Notes: generated by a model from the letters alone, not told the origin. A stretch of 64,000 nt of DNA from Haematococcus lacustris (GCA_030144725.1 JASKMD010000016.1:797075-861074), one strand, 5' to 3'; shown: positions 53,131 through 63,216, counted from the first letter of the stretch. A program made the numbers and translations.

Positions 53131-54192
53131 GGCGGTCCTTGAGCTCCGGCTGGTCGTGGGTTCCACGTTGAGATGCACGCAGGGGAGCAGGCTGACCAGG
53201 GCGGCTTCGCCTTCACATAGGCTGGGCTGGCTGCAGGGCTGCACCGCTCGTGCTTAACTGCACGGTGTGGCCTGCGCCCCGCTCTCGGCGTGAGTTACCT
53301 AGCTGCATTGCGTTGTGGAGTAGCGTTCAGCGTTGGGCTGGGGGCGGGCGCAGAGGAGCCAGCGCTGTGGCTGGCCCGCAACGTGCTGGGAGAGGCTTGC
53401 TGCGGCTGGGTGCGGCTGCGACTACAGGAGACGGCCATGTTCAACGCGGGGTTCAACGCAGTGAGCGGTCACACCTTTGCCATCTGCCCGTTTGAGGCGC
53501 ATTGGTGCGGGTGCCGCACATCCCACACTAAGGCGACGAGGTGGGTGCGGCAGAACGCCTGGGGAAGGGGTCGGGCAAATGCTCCCTCCCACTGTGTGGG
53601 TAAATCGCAACCCCGCGGAGAATTTTAACGGTGTGATCTATCTGCTAGCAGCGTAGGCTGTGAGGACAACTGGTTCGATTCCAGGGGGCCCCGTTCTAAG
53701 CCCTAACCTTCTCACGGTGGTGCCTTGTGGCCGACTGTTTCAGTACCCGCGGCTCGAGTGCCCTCGCGGCCGGCTCAGTGTTACATATGGTTCAAACGGT
53801 CTAACGTCGCCTTTATAAGGCTGCACGTTACAAGTGGTTTCCGACCGATAAGCCAATTACTGTAAACACTCCGCCTCGACCATGTAAAAGATGGTTCGAA
53901 GTGTTTGCGTGTCTTACACAGTCACTGCAGAGGATTAGGCTCGCGCTAAGCGCTCTTGAACAAAGCCTCGGTATACACAAAACATCGAGCTTGCCGAAAT
54001 GGGGCCGAGAATAAGGCATATCTGGAGTCTCTCTATGAGCGGGCCCGTGCATTGTAGGATATGTTGACCTTGCAGGCGAGCGTGACAGTGACGGAAAAGC
54101 TGGCGAGCGGGACGTGCCTAGTGAGTAGCTCCGGCCGGCCTCTTGGCCCCAGTCTAAGCAGCACACCTTTGTGGTGGATATGCTTGCCTAGC
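53131..54192. other. Unassigned stretch left of the Gypsy element
   Basis: GC-rich DNA with short frames (for example 53290-53628, plus) that match nothing I recognise. At 53671-53681 GGTTCGATTCC resembles a tRNA B box, but no cloverleaf can be built around it. No supported gene. Confidence 0.5.
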
Positions 54193-54197
54193 AGTAG

Positions 54198-54405
54198 TGT
54201 AGCGTGCAAGACACCACGCTGACAACCGTTAACTACCTTCGTTCCCACAGCGTGACACGGCCAGGGTTTAGAACGTTTCCCCCGAGGAGTCGAACCTCTG
54301 AAGCAGGTGTGCGCGAAGGCCCACCTGCCCCTTTCGCCCACCATGTCACACTGCAGTACAGAAGTACTCGGAGGCGAGCTAGGCTTCGAGGAGCCGTTCG
54401 CTACA
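54198..54405 (-). repeat. Gypsy 3' LTR
   Basis: 208 bp, TGTAGCG at the left end and GCTACA at the right end. In element sense it contains AGAGGTTCGACTCCTC, which has the form of a tRNA T-arm with a perfect B-box word (54286-54296). Confidence 0.96.
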
Positions 54406-54419
54406 TTCCTCCCCCTCCA
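54406..54419 (-). promoter_or_regulatory. Gypsy polypurine tract
   Basis: GGAGGGGGAGGAA on the minus strand directly before the 3' LTR; pure purine and in the expected place. Confidence 0.85.
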
Positions 54420-54477
54420 AATAGGAAACGTTCCGCCCTCGTGAGAACACGAGGACTCGCAACACTAATTAGTGATG

Positions 54478-57400
54478 CTAGGACAAACCATGCACTGCAT
54501 TATATGCAGTCAACACTTCCAGGCAGTTCACAAGGTTATTCCTTGGCTCCCATGTGTTGTAAGAGTCATCATAACCCTGCCACTTAACTAAGTAGCCTCG
54601 TGCTTTACCAGCACGTACGCCACGATGGGCAAGCAACTTCTCCACCTCATACAGAGGCGCCTCATCCAACCACTCCACAGGAGGAGGCAAGTGAGGATGC
54701 TCACTGGTGTAGGGTCTCAGAAGAGACACATGGAACACAGGGTGCATGCGCGCCATGGCTTGTGGCAGGTCTAGGCGAACAGCAACAGGACCTACATGCT
54801 CTAGCACCTTGAAAGGTCCTATGAACCTAGGCAGCAGCTTCTTAGCCTTACCTGGCTTCATCCTGAGGTTCTTAGTGCTAAGAAGCACCAACTGACCAGT
54901 GTGGTACTCCACTTCCTTGCGTCCCTTATTAGCCATATAGGCCTGCCGCCGCTGAGCCAGTTCCATGAAGTGGCGAGCCTGCTTGACATTGCTCTGCCAC
55001 CACTCAGACAGTCTCCTGGCAGTGGGACAGTACACCTCGCCAGGCAACTCCAGCAGAGCAGGTGTCAGAGGTGACTGGCCAGTATTGACCAAGAAGGGCG
55101 TGGACTGGATGGACTCCTGCCAACTATTGTTGACAGCAAACTCAGCCAGAGATAGGAAGAAGGGCCAGTCAGATTGAGCAGGTGAGATATAATGGCGAAG
55201 CATTTCCTCTAAGGTACGATTGTACCTCTCGGTCTGACCATCAGACTGTGGATGGTAGGCACTAGACTTACATTCCTTTACACCAAGAATGGTCATAATT
55301 GACGCCCAGAAATGATTAGTAAAATGGGAGCCCCTATCAGAGATGATTTCTCTGGGTACTCCATGGTGTTTAAACACATTGTCGATGAAGAGACGGGCAA
55401 AGCTCTCAGCATTCATAGACTCACGGCAAGGCACAAAGTGCACCATTTTAGATAGCCTGTCTACAAACACGGCAATGGCATCAAAGCCATGCTCACCAGG
55501 AGGTAGCTTAGTAATTAGGTCCATTGAAATAGACTCCCATCTATCATAGGGTATGGCGAGAGGCGTGAGCAGGCCTCCAGGTTTGGTATTAACAGATTTG
55601 TTACGCTGGCAAGCATCACAGTTGGCCACATAATGGCGTACCTCAGACCTCATGCGGGGCCACCAGAACATCCTGGAGATACGCTCCAGCGTTTTGGTAA
55701 TGCCCACATGACCTGCAAACTGCGCGTCATGCATCTCCACCAATATCCTGGTTTTGAGCTCTGGGCAGTTAGGGACCACTATCTGGTTCCTTCCTCTGGT
55801 GCGATACAGCCCATGCTGATCCTGATCATATTGATCCACCATGCTGGCAAAAGCCTTATCTGCTAAATACGCTGCCAGCAGCTGCTCTGTCATATTGACA
55901 GCATGAAGAGGGTGCAAAGGCACAGGGGGTGGGGGCAAAGGCTGCTCCAGCACCAATTGTGGCTGCAGCTCCTGCTGCGGCTGCTGCACAACTGGCTGCT
56001 GCTGCTGCACGGTAGCTTCCTCCCCCTCCAAAAGGCGCTTCCTGCTCCTGGTCATAACCATGACAGTGTTTGTGACAGGAGCATCAGGTATGCGTGATAG
56101 GGGGTCAGCAGGGTTAGTATCACCAGGCAGGTATTCTATGGTAAAATTATACCGTGAGAGGAACTCTAACCATCTGGTTTGGCGTCTTGATAAGACCTTC
56201 TGTGTTTTCAGGGCCACTAAGGGCTTGTGATCTGTGTACAGAGTGAAAGGGACACCCTCCAGGTAGCAACGCCACTCTTTACACGCAGTAATGATAGCAA
56301 GTAATTCCTGCTCTCCAGTGGTGTAATTCTTCTCAGCTGGAATCAGCTTTTTGCTTAAATAAGCCAGAGGGTAACCCTCTTGCATGAGCACAGCTCCAAC
56401 GCCTTGCAAAGAGGCATCACAATATACCTGGAAAGGCTTAGTGATATCAGGTATTTTAAGTAGAGGTACTTTAGATATAGCATGCTTGAGAGCATCGAAA
56501 GCTTGTAATTTGTCATCAGGCCATTTATGCCAGCTAAACTCAATGCCTGCTTTACCAGTCAGGTCAGTGAGCGGTGCTGCAAGAGCACTGAAATTGTGTA
56601 CAAATTTGCGCACAAAATTGGCAGCACCAAGAAATTGCTGCATGGCAGTTAAACTGCGTGGCACTGGCCAAGAGGTGATGGATTTCACCTTGTCAGGGTC
56701 TACAGCAATACCCTGATCACTGACAATGTGACCCAGAAATTTCAGGGCAGTTTTGAGAAACTCACATTTTGACAGCTTGGCTTGGAACTGATGTTTCCTG
56801 AGCAGCTCCAAGACTCTCCTCAGATGATTGAAGTGATCTGGAACTGATTTGGACATGATGAGTATATCATCAATATACACCAGGGCACAGTCATTAATGA
56901 CATCAGCAAAAGCATTATTCATAACACGCTGAAACGTGGCAGGTGCATTGGTTAATCCAAAGCATAGCACCTTAAACTGGTACAAGCCAGTAGGTGTCCT
57001 GAAAGCTGTCTTGGGCACATCCTCATCAGGGATCCTAATCTGGTGATAACCAGCCTGTAGGTCAAGTGATGAGAACACCGTGCAACCAGCTAACCTGTCA
57101 AACAGGTCATCCACTCTAGGCAGTGGGTATTGATCCCTTAGGGTTATCTTATTGAGCTGGCGGTAGTCTACGCACATCCTCAACTCACCTGACTTCTTTT
57201 TCACAAAGAGGACAGGGGCAGCATAGGGTGAGGATGACGGCTCAATGATGCCCTGTTCCAGGAAGGCAGCAACCTGCTTCTTCATCTCCAGCAGCTCAGG
57301 TTGGCTCATCTTATAAGACGGCAGAGCTGGTGGCTTACAGCCAGGCTGAAGAGGGATGGTATGTCCCACTGGACGTTGAGGGGGCAGTTTGTTGAAGGGT

Positions 57401-58200
57401 GCGAAGACGTCCTCAAACTCAGATATGAGCTTTGTCAGCTGAGCTGCCACTGTAGGGGGTATGTTGGTAGGGTAATTGATAGGTGTGTTAGGGGGTGAGG
57501 TTGTTGATTGAGAGTGAGGGACAGGGTCATTGGACAGCAAATTTGCTGGAGAAAGGGTAGGGTGGACGGACAGCAGATTTGCTGGAGGGGGGGTAAGGTT
57601 GACGGGTTGAGAAGATATCAGAGCGACCAGAGATTGGCCTCCTTTTCTTAACCACTTGTAGGCAACCTTAGCTGACACTGTAGCATGACTATGCTTGGCC
57701 AGTATATGGGCACAGTGTGGGGCCAGAATTGGCGCTGCAGACTCACACTTGAGCACAGTCTTGTTAGCTGACATCTGCAGGGTCACTGTACGCGCCAGGT
57801 AATCCAGCAAAGCACCATTGGACTGCAACCAGTCGCTACCCATTAACACATCAAAAGCAGAGAACATCTCTGGCATAACTAACAAGTCTACTTGGCAGTT
57901 CAAAGACTGGACCTGCAGCTGTACAGTGCATGCATGTGTGCACATGACAGGCTGGCCATTTGCAACCTGGAACTCCCTAGGCTGCTGCAGTCTGTAGCTA
58001 CTCAGAGAGTACATCTCAACAGCTGCGCAGTTGATGAAACTTGCTGCTGCACCGCTATCAAACAGCATGGTGCAGCCCCTACCATTCACCTTGCCAGAGA
58101 ACGAGAAGTGTAAAACACTGTCGTCTGCAGCACTGTCCCTTGGCAAACATGCCTGCTTAACTGGCACAGTCCCACAGGCACCAACACAGGCCTGGCGCAC
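54478..58200 (-). CDS. Gypsy pol: protease, RT, RNase H, integrase, chromodomain (1240 aa)
   Basis: Open frame with no internal break. Retropepsin: L-F-D-S-G-A-A with Asp at 48. RT: C-V-D-Y-R-Q-L-N-K and F-S-S-L-D-L, then Y-I-D-D at 442-445. RNase H: Y-C-D-A-S near 593. Integrase: HHCC zinc region (about 820-870), M-D-L-I-T-K-L-P, S-D-R-G-S-H-F, and E in G-Q-T-E-R-Y-N-R. C-terminal chromodomain at about 1184-1234 with Y-L-V-K-W-Q-G-Y and W-E-P aromatic-cage residues. Integrase after RNase H places it in Gypsy/Metaviridae; the chromodomain makes it a chromovirus, which may steer integration to marked chromatin. The GTG at 58200 is only the first start-like codon. The frame is the same as the gag frame, five codons after a TGA. 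Confidence 0.95.
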   Translation of the reverse strand: MRQACVGACGTVPVKQACLPRDSAADDSVLHFSFSGKVNGRGCTMLFDSGAAASFINCAAVEMYSLSSYRLQQPREFQVANGQPVMCTHACTVQLQVQSLNCQVDLLVMPEMFSAFDVLMGSDWLQSNGALLDYLARTVTLQMSANKTVLKCESAAPILAPHCAHILAKHSHATVSAKVAYKWLRKGGQSLVALISSQPVNLTPPPANLLSVHPTLSPANLLSNDPVPHSQSTTSPPNTPINYPTNIPPTVAAQLTKLISEFEDVFAPFNKLPPQRPVGHTIPLQPGCKPPALPSYKMSQPELLEMKKQVAAFLEQGIIEPSSSPYAAPVLFVKKKSGELRMCVDYRQLNKITLRDQYPLPRVDDLFDRLAGCTVFSSLDLQAGYHQIRIPDEDVPKTAFRTPTGLYQFKVLCFGLTNAPATFQRVMNNAFADVINDCALVYIDDILIMSKSVPDHFNHLRRVLELLRKHQFQAKLSKCEFLKTALKFLGHIVSDQGIAVDPDKVKSITSWPVPRSLTAMQQFLGAANFVRKFVHNFSALAAPLTDLTGKAGIEFSWHKWPDDKLQAFDALKHAISKVPLLKIPDITKPFQVYCDASLQGVGAVLMQEGYPLAYLSKKLIPAEKNYTTGEQELLAIITACKEWRCYLEGVPFTLYTDHKPLVALKTQKVLSRRQTRWLEFLSRYNFTIEYLPGDTNPADPLSRIPDAPVTNTVMVMTRSRKRLLEGEEATVQQQQPVVQQPQQELQPQLVLEQPLPPPPVPLHPLHAVNMTEQLLAAYLADKAFASMVDQYDQDQHGLYRTRGRNQIVVPNCPELKTRILVEMHDAQFAGHVGITKTLERISRMFWWPRMRSEVRHYVANCDACQRNKSVNTKPGGLLTPLAIPYDRWESISMDLITKLPPGEHGFDAIAVFVDRLSKMVHFVPCRESMNAESFARLFIDNVFKHHGVPREIISDRGSHFTNHFWASIMTILGVKECKSSAYHPQSDGQTERYNRTLEEMLRHYISPAQSDWPFFLSLAEFAVNNSWQESIQSTPFLVNTGQSPLTPALLELPGEVYCPTARRLSEWWQSNVKQARHFMELAQRRQAYMANKGRKEVEYHTGQLVLLSTKNLRMKPGKAKKLLPRFIGPFKVLEHVGPVAVRLDLPQAMARMHPVFHVSLLRPYTSEHPHLPPPVEWLDEAPLYEVEKLLAHRGVRAGKARGYLVKWQGYDDSYNTWEPRNNLVNCLEVLTAYNAVHGLS

Positions 58201-58215
58201 TGGTTGGGCAAAGCC

Positions 58216-59052
58216 TCAACGGCGCCGGTCACCCCTGGAGCCTTGCTGCTTCCAGCCACCCTTGCCAGGGGGGCTGCGGTCTCGCTTCTGGGGCCGGGGG
58301 GGAAGATCCCCAGGAGGGTTGGCATGGCGGGAAGGGGGGCCCAGGGAGGCAGGGCGGGGGTAGCCGCTGACCCGGCGGGCCTCATCTGCTGGCAGGTGCT
58401 TCAGGTTGCAGTAGTCACGGAAGTGGTTGGGGTTCCAGCAGTGATGGCACGCATAGCCAGGATTTGGCAGGGTGGACCCGCCAGCAGCAGGTGCTGGGCA
58501 CACAGGGGCCGTGGCAGGGGGAGCCTGGGCAGCACGGCCAGCATGGCGACCCCCACCTTGGCTGCTGTGGCGGCTGCCACGGTGGCCTCCACTGCTGCTG
58601 CTGCTGGACACGTCCCAGTAAGGGCCACGAGGGGCAGGAGGGGGTGGTCCTCCAGCAAGGCCAGGAGGAGTCCTGAGGCGGTTCATCTGCTTAGGGGGCA
58701 CAAAGGCAGCCACATGGGGAGCAGGTGGGCGACGTCCCACATGGTTGGTAGCTACTGCAAACAGTACCTTCTGTGCATTCACAGCAGCCTGAATGGCATC
58801 GTTCAGGGTGGGGTCACGCATCAGGGCAAGATCATGCACCACCGAAGACTGCAGCTCAGATGTGAGCCCCCTAATGAAGGTGGCCACCAGCATAGCTGGC
58901 GCCATGCAGGTAGAACCTGCCACCGTCAGAGTGTTCCTGAAATCAGTGATGTAAGCATTCAAAGTGGATCCTGCTGACATGCGCAAGGCATTGGGATCCA
59001 GGAGTTTCCTGCGGTGCACATCTGACTCATTGCGCAGGTCATCACCAGCCAT
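58216..59052 (-). CDS. Gypsy gag, C-terminal part with zinc knuckle
   Basis: Capsid-like region (S-T-L-N-A-Y-I-T-D-F-R-N, then F-I-R-G-L-T-S-E-L) followed by a P/G-rich stretch and the knuckle C-H-H-C-W-N-P-N-H-F-R-D-Y-C. It ends at TGA (58218-58216); pol continues in the same frame after G-F-A-Q-P. The frame also stays open upstream of the ATG at 59052 through W-A-H-L-R-A-S-L-K-E, so that ATG is probably not the natural start and gag is shifted in frame relative to its N-terminal part. Confidence 0.85.
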   Translation of the reverse strand: MAGDDLRNESDVHRRKLLDPNALRMSAGSTLNAYITDFRNTLTVAGSTCMAPAMLVATFIRGLTSELQSSVVHDLALMRDPTLNDAIQAAVNAQKVLFAVATNHVGRRPPAPHVAAFVPPKQMNRLRTPPGLAGGPPPPAPRGPYWDVSSSSSSGGHRGSRHSSQGGGRHAGRAAQAPPATAPVCPAPAAGGSTLPNPGYACHHCWNPNHFRDYCNLKHLPADEARRVSGYPRPASLGPPSRHANPPGDLPPRPQKRDRSPPGKGGWKQQGSRGDRRR

Positions 59053-59057
59053 TTCCT

Positions 59058-59717
59058 TTAAGGAAGCACGCAGGTGGGCCCATGTTGGCCTAGAGCCATG
59101 GGCAAGAATGTGAGCATTCCTGGTTGCTGGGTACCATACTTCTCTAGCCTTGCCACCACATTCTGGCGGTCCTGCAGGCTTTCCATCTCCGAGAGCTCAG
59201 CTCGCACGCGGACAGCCTCGTTTTGGGCAGCCTCCAGGTGCGCAGTGACCCCCACCAGCTGCTGGCGCAAGCGCTGGATCTCATCAGCTGCAGCTGCTGC
59301 GGCAGAAGTGCCGACTTCAGGGAGGATGGGCGCAGCTGTCAGGGCTCCCGCATACGAGAGAGGGCCAACGCCAGCGGCAGTCGCAGGAGGAACAGGAGCA
59401 GCCTGAGGCTGAGCAGAAACGATGCTGTTCAGAGAAGTCAGAACCGATCTCAGCAAGTCTAGCGCCTGGGCGGGCTGCAGGCCTGTGATCTTCTCGACGT
59501 CTGCGAAAACAGGGGCTGCGGCAGAAAGAGAGGGCGTGTTGTTGGCAGCAGGTGCCGTGCCAGTATTTGGCGCCCCAGCTGCAACAGGAACTCCTGCTGG
59601 GACCCCAGCGGCAGTGCTTGGAGTCGCTGGAGGCGGGGAACCAGGAGTCTGGCCCCCTGGAGCGGGACGCTCAGCCCGTTTGTCTCCGCCAGGCGGAGGT
59701 TCCTTGTTAGCAGTCAT
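59058..59717 (-). CDS. Gypsy gag, N-terminal part (other frame)
   Basis: 219 residues from ATG 59717, 51 bp inside the 5' LTR. It is P/A/G-rich at the start, then a likely coiled coil (I-Q-R-L-R-Q-Q-L-V-G-V-T-A-H-L-E) to about residue 190. After Q-N-V-V-A-R-L-E-K-Y-G the frame should change to reach the capsid-like part, so an indel or a programmed shift lies around 59100-59160. The first frame stops at TAA 59060-59058. Confidence 0.75.
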   Translation of the reverse strand: MTANKEPPPGGDKRAERPAPGGQTPGSPPPATPSTAAGVPAGVPVAAGAPNTGTAPAANNTPSLSAAAPVFADVEKITGLQPAQALDLLRSVLTSLNSIVSAQPQAAPVPPATAAGVGPLSYAGALTAAPILPEVGTSAAAAAADEIQRLRQQLVGVTAHLEAAQNEAVRVRAELSEMESLQDRQNVVARLEKYGTQQPGMLTFLPMALGQHGPTCVLP

Positions 59718-59749
59718 ATTGCTTAGGAAAGAAGGTTAACGTTAAGCAA

Positions 59750-59765
59750 CGTCGGTCGGAAACCA
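59750..59765 (-). promoter_or_regulatory. Gypsy primer-binding site
   Basis: Plus-strand GTCGGTCGGAAACCA ends in CCA, three bases from the 5' LTR. The element RNA would therefore pair with the 3' end of a tRNA ending ...GGAAACCA. I cannot name the tRNA from the sequence. Confidence 0.75.
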
Positions 59766-59768
59766 AAA

Positions 59769-59976
59769 TGTAGCGTGCAAGACACCACGCTGACAACCGT
59801 TAACTACCTTCGTTCCCACAGCGTGACACGGCCAGGGTTTAGAACGTTTCCCCCGAGGAGTCGAACCTCTGAAGCAGGTGTGCGCGAAGGCCCACCTGCC
59901 CCTTTCGCCCACCATGTCACACTGCAGTACAGAAGTACTCGGAGGCGAGCTAGGCTTCAAGGAGCCGTTCGCTACA
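59769..59976 (-). repeat. Gypsy 5' LTR
   Basis: 208 bp; nearly identical to the left LTR. Same T-arm-like word at 59857-59867. Confidence 0.96.
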
Positions 59977-59981
59977 AGTAG

Positions 59982-60501
59982 GAGGTCATGGGGCAATGCA
60001 GCGGCAGGGCCAGGGTCAGGGGTCAGGGGTAAAGCTTCAGTGTCAAGGTTAGGGCGAGGGTGAGGGGGCATCACTTTCAGGGGCTGAGGTTTTTTTGAGG
60101 AGAGTTACAGAGGAAGATAAGGAACCAAAACAGCACTAGGTGAGAGGTCAGGAGAGAAAACCGTCAAAGGAGAGCAAAGCAGGCAAACCAAGCGACAAGA
60201 CCACACAAGACAGGATTCGAAGCCTTGAAGGCCCCCAGAAGACACAAGCCCTCCTACTACACGCTTACGAGGAAACGACTCACCCTCCCGACCCAGCCCC
60301 AGAAGAACCCCCACCCTCGAGAGCCCCCCCGCCTGCGAGAGCTCCCCCTAGCTACCCAGGGGACAAAAAGACAACGCCCCTCTTCCCCCTCCCTCCCAAC
60401 CCCAGCCTTACCACCCCCCCGCTTAAAACTACCCAGCCTAAACACCAGACAAGCACTACTCCCACTCCCATACCCTGGCCTCCCGTACAGGCAACAACCC
60501 C
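59982..60501. other. Unassigned stretch right of the Gypsy element
   Basis: Purine-rich on the left, then strongly C/A-rich (60250-60480). No supported gene. It may be the 3' untranslated end of the minus-strand LINE fragment that begins at 60502. Confidence 0.5.
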
Positions 60502-61218
60502 CTAGCCGGGCTCCGCTGCGGCACCTAGGATGGGGGGGGCGGGCACAGGCCACTGCAAGGACAGACGCACAACCAGCTCCCCCTGCTGCCGCTGAAACCA
60601 CCCTCCCGACGCTGCAGGCCACAGGCTCGCGAACTTCCTCTCATCCAGCCGCGGGTCTCTCCCCTTGAACCACGTGGACGGGACGGCGCCGCCCAGCCCC
60701 ACCCGAATGTCCCTACCCACCCGGTACCAGTCCCGCTGCACCGCCGATGACAGGGTGAAGATGACTCCCTGCGCCACCCGATGGGCGAGCGACTGCGTTT
60801 GTAGCGCTGCGGCTGGGCCCAAACACCGGATGCGCCACACCGACCCCAAGTAGGCAACGCGAAGGCGCAGCCACAGGTGGGCATCGGGGGGGTGAAAGGG
60901 GCCATCCTCGCTGTGCGTAGGGCGCCCGCTGAGGAGCAGGAGGGCGTCGCTTGAGGGAGGGCGGGTGCCTGTGAGGCGTTCGTACACGTCCAGCACCCAC
61001 TCCCAAGCGGGAGCCACGGAGGGACAGGTAAGGAAGGCATGGGTGAGCGTCTCCAGGGGTCCCAGCTGGCAGAGGCGACAGACTGATGAAGCAGGGGCCG
61101 CAGCTTCTTTCAGGATGTGGCCCCACATGGCCCCCACCATGAGGCTCCCGTGCAGCACCCGCCACGCCACAATGACATGCTCCCGGCGGAGGGTGGGGTC
61201 CAGCAGCTCCTGCCACAA
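60502..61218 (-). pseudogene. C-terminal fragment of another LINE (zf-RVT type)
   Basis: 238-residue frame cut at its 5' side by the third Dualen-like copy. It shows W-R-V-L-H-G and C-R-L-C...L-T-H-A-F-L-T-C-P, the zinc-finger pattern found after the RT of L1-like LINEs, and a W-R-I-R motif further on. It has no similarity to the Dualen C-terminus. The first codon (TTG) lies in the junction and is not a start. RT itself is missing, so this is a remnant. Confidence 0.7.
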
Positions 61219-61267
61219 AGAAAGAAAGAAAGACTACGCCCTCGCCGTCGGGCGTGCATTAAGGGGG
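61219..61267 (-). mobile_element. 3' end of a third Dualen-like LINE, truncated by the gap
   Basis: In element sense: CCCTTAATGCACGCCC, a hairpin, GTAGTC, then (TTTC)n. This matches the 3' ends at 21194-21250 and 52321-52385 in order and spacing. The rest lies in the gap. Confidence 0.85.
61236..61255 (-). promoter_or_regulatory. 3'-terminal RNA hairpin of the third LINE copy
   Basis: ACGCCC-loop-GGGCGT. The sixth pair is C-G here and G-C in the inner LINE, a compensatory change that keeps the stem. Confidence 0.75.
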
Positions 61268-61767
61268 NNNNNNNNNNNNNNNNNNNNNNNNNNNNNNNNN
61301 NNNNNNNNNNNNNNNNNNNNNNNNNNNNNNNNNNNNNNNNNNNNNNNNNNNNNNNNNNNNNNNNNNNNNNNNNNNNNNNNNNNNNNNNNNNNNNNNNNNN
61401 NNNNNNNNNNNNNNNNNNNNNNNNNNNNNNNNNNNNNNNNNNNNNNNNNNNNNNNNNNNNNNNNNNNNNNNNNNNNNNNNNNNNNNNNNNNNNNNNNNNN
61501 NNNNNNNNNNNNNNNNNNNNNNNNNNNNNNNNNNNNNNNNNNNNNNNNNNNNNNNNNNNNNNNNNNNNNNNNNNNNNNNNNNNNNNNNNNNNNNNNNNNN
61601 NNNNNNNNNNNNNNNNNNNNNNNNNNNNNNNNNNNNNNNNNNNNNNNNNNNNNNNNNNNNNNNNNNNNNNNNNNNNNNNNNNNNNNNNNNNNNNNNNNNN
61701 NNNNNNNNNNNNNNNNNNNNNNNNNNNNNNNNNNNNNNNNNNNNNNNNNNNNNNNNNNNNNNNNNNN
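61268..61767. other. Assembly gap (500 N)
   Basis: Exactly 500 N; true length unknown. It probably hides the body of the third LINE. Confidence 1.
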
Positions 61768-61905
61768 CCAAGAGCAGCAACCAAGTGCTGCCAGGAGTAG
61801 CCAGGAGCAGCCAGCCGCTAGGAGCAGCAAGGAGCAGCAGCCAAGAGCAGCCAGAAGCAACAGCCAAGAGCATCCAGGAGCAGCAGCCAGAAGGAGCATC
61901 CCATG
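61768..61905. repeat. Degenerate AGGAGCAGCAGCCA repeats
   Basis: About ten imperfect copies of a 12-15 bp GAGCAGC(AGC)CA motif starting at the gap edge. Low complexity, no gene. Confidence 0.8.
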
Positions 61906-62284
61906 ACAGGTCCATCAGATGCTGATTGCCCAGGTCAATGACATGTTAACTGCGTGCGAATGCTGCATGGTGTGACTCAAGACAGCAGGTGTGTGGCATC
62001 AGCATAGGCTTGCCATGCTTGCCAGGAGTGTGGCAACAGCCTTGAGCATGAGCATGACATGTGTAGCATGCTTGGTGATTGCAGGCGGTAGGCAGCAGTG
62101 GCGTAGAGCAGCAGCCAACATTGTTGCTGTATTGTTATGTTGAATGTGCTGTCACCTTGTTGTGGTAGGTGAAGCGCCCAGTTCCGCTTCCGCCCTTGCC
62201 TCGTCCCCAGCATAGCCCAGCCCAGCCGTAGCCAGGTGTTGCTGGGATGTTTGACTAGCCTGCCCACCTCTAGTCATGCAAGTT
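61906..62284. other. Unassigned stretch
   Basis: No gene, repeat or regulatory signal that I can support. Confidence 0.5.
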
Positions 62285-62510
62285 GGCTCCTTCCCCCTAA
62301 TCCTACCCTGTCCCATCACCAACACCTCCAAGTCTCCTACGCCCCCAACCCCCCCCTTCCCCTCACCTCCCCCCCGCCATCGTAGTCCCCTCCCTACCCT
62401 ACCCAACAACCAGGAGCAAACCTCCTCTAATCCCTGCCCCCTCTCATTGTCATCTCCCTGTCCTGCCTACCCTCTCTTCTCCCTCTTCTCCTTAGCCTAT
62501 CTTATAAATG
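62285..62510. repeat. Pyrimidine-rich tract
   Basis: About 220 bp with C/T well above 80 percent on the plus strand. A possible triplex or assembly-trouble region; no gene. Confidence 0.75.
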
Positions 62511-62689
62511 TCTAACAGTGGTTAAACATTCACGGTTAGGGTCCCAGCTGGTAAGTGGCTGAGACCCAGCCTGATCTCCCTCCCTCACGTGCACGCCCCT
62601 TGGTGTGATGGGCACCTCCCCCCTCCCTTCCTTTTTCCCATTTCCCCCCTTACCCGCCACAACACAGCCTCCGCCCGGGCTGCAGTGCT

Positions 62690-63060
62690 TGAGTGCAGGC
62701 TGCAGTGCATGTGCTGCAGTGGATAAGCAGCAGGCTGCGGGGCATGAGCAGCAGCAGCAGGCTGTAGGTGTGTGGCAGTGCAGGCTGCAGGTAGCAACAG
62801 GTTGCAGGTGTGCTGCAGTGCATGAGCAGCAGCAGCAGGTGACAGTGCATGTACCACAGGGCATGAACAGCAGGGCAGTAGGGCATGAACAGCAGGTTGC
62901 AGGTGTGTGGCAATGCAACCTTGTATTAGCAGCCTGAGCTTCCGTTCAGTTCCATGCCACACACCGTGATTGTAAGCAGTGAATGATCAAGATGTAATGA
63001 AGAAAACGGTGGTGGTCATTAGCCGTGAATCTTCTTCTCGTAATGTACTTACGCCCATAC
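62690..63060 (-). repeat. Dispersed repeat R, copy 2 (inverted)
   Basis: Reverse complement of the unit at 63217 and of copy 1. The CAGCAGCAGG-rich half is at 62690-62935, then the conserved half (GTGATTGTAAGCAGTGAATGATC, in part) runs to 63060. It forms an inverted pair with copy 3 around a 156-bp spacer. Confidence 0.8.
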
Positions 63061-63216
63061 GTACCATCCGTAGTCCAGCTGGCTGTGACACATTGGGCGT
63101 GGGTCACTGCCAGGCCTGCATTTGCTAGGCATGACCGTGATGCATACATGCAAAGGGGGTATGTAGAAGGTGTCTGCCACGCTTGCAGCATCAGCGCATC
63201 ACCGCGTGGTGGTGTT

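Larger units (their letters stand above)
54198..59976 (-). mobile_element. Gypsy-type chromovirus LTR retrotransposon
   Basis: 5779-bp element with 208-bp LTRs (54198-54405, 59769-59976) and the 5-bp duplication AGTAG (54193-54197, 59977-59981). It reads on the minus strand. Order: gag, protease, RT, RNase H, integrase, chromodomain. LTRs differ by at least one base (GAG versus AAG near 54389/59959), so it is slightly older than the Copia element. Gag is frameshifted and separated from pol by an in-frame TGA, so autonomy is doubtful unless recoding is used. Confidence 0.97.

Noticed and set aside
53290..53628. 112-aa gene on the plus strand
   Set aside because: No recognisable domain, no splice or start support, GC-rich chance frame.
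53640..53700. tRNA gene
   Set aside because: GGTTCGATTCC looks like a T-loop, but no acceptor, D or anticodon arms pair around it.
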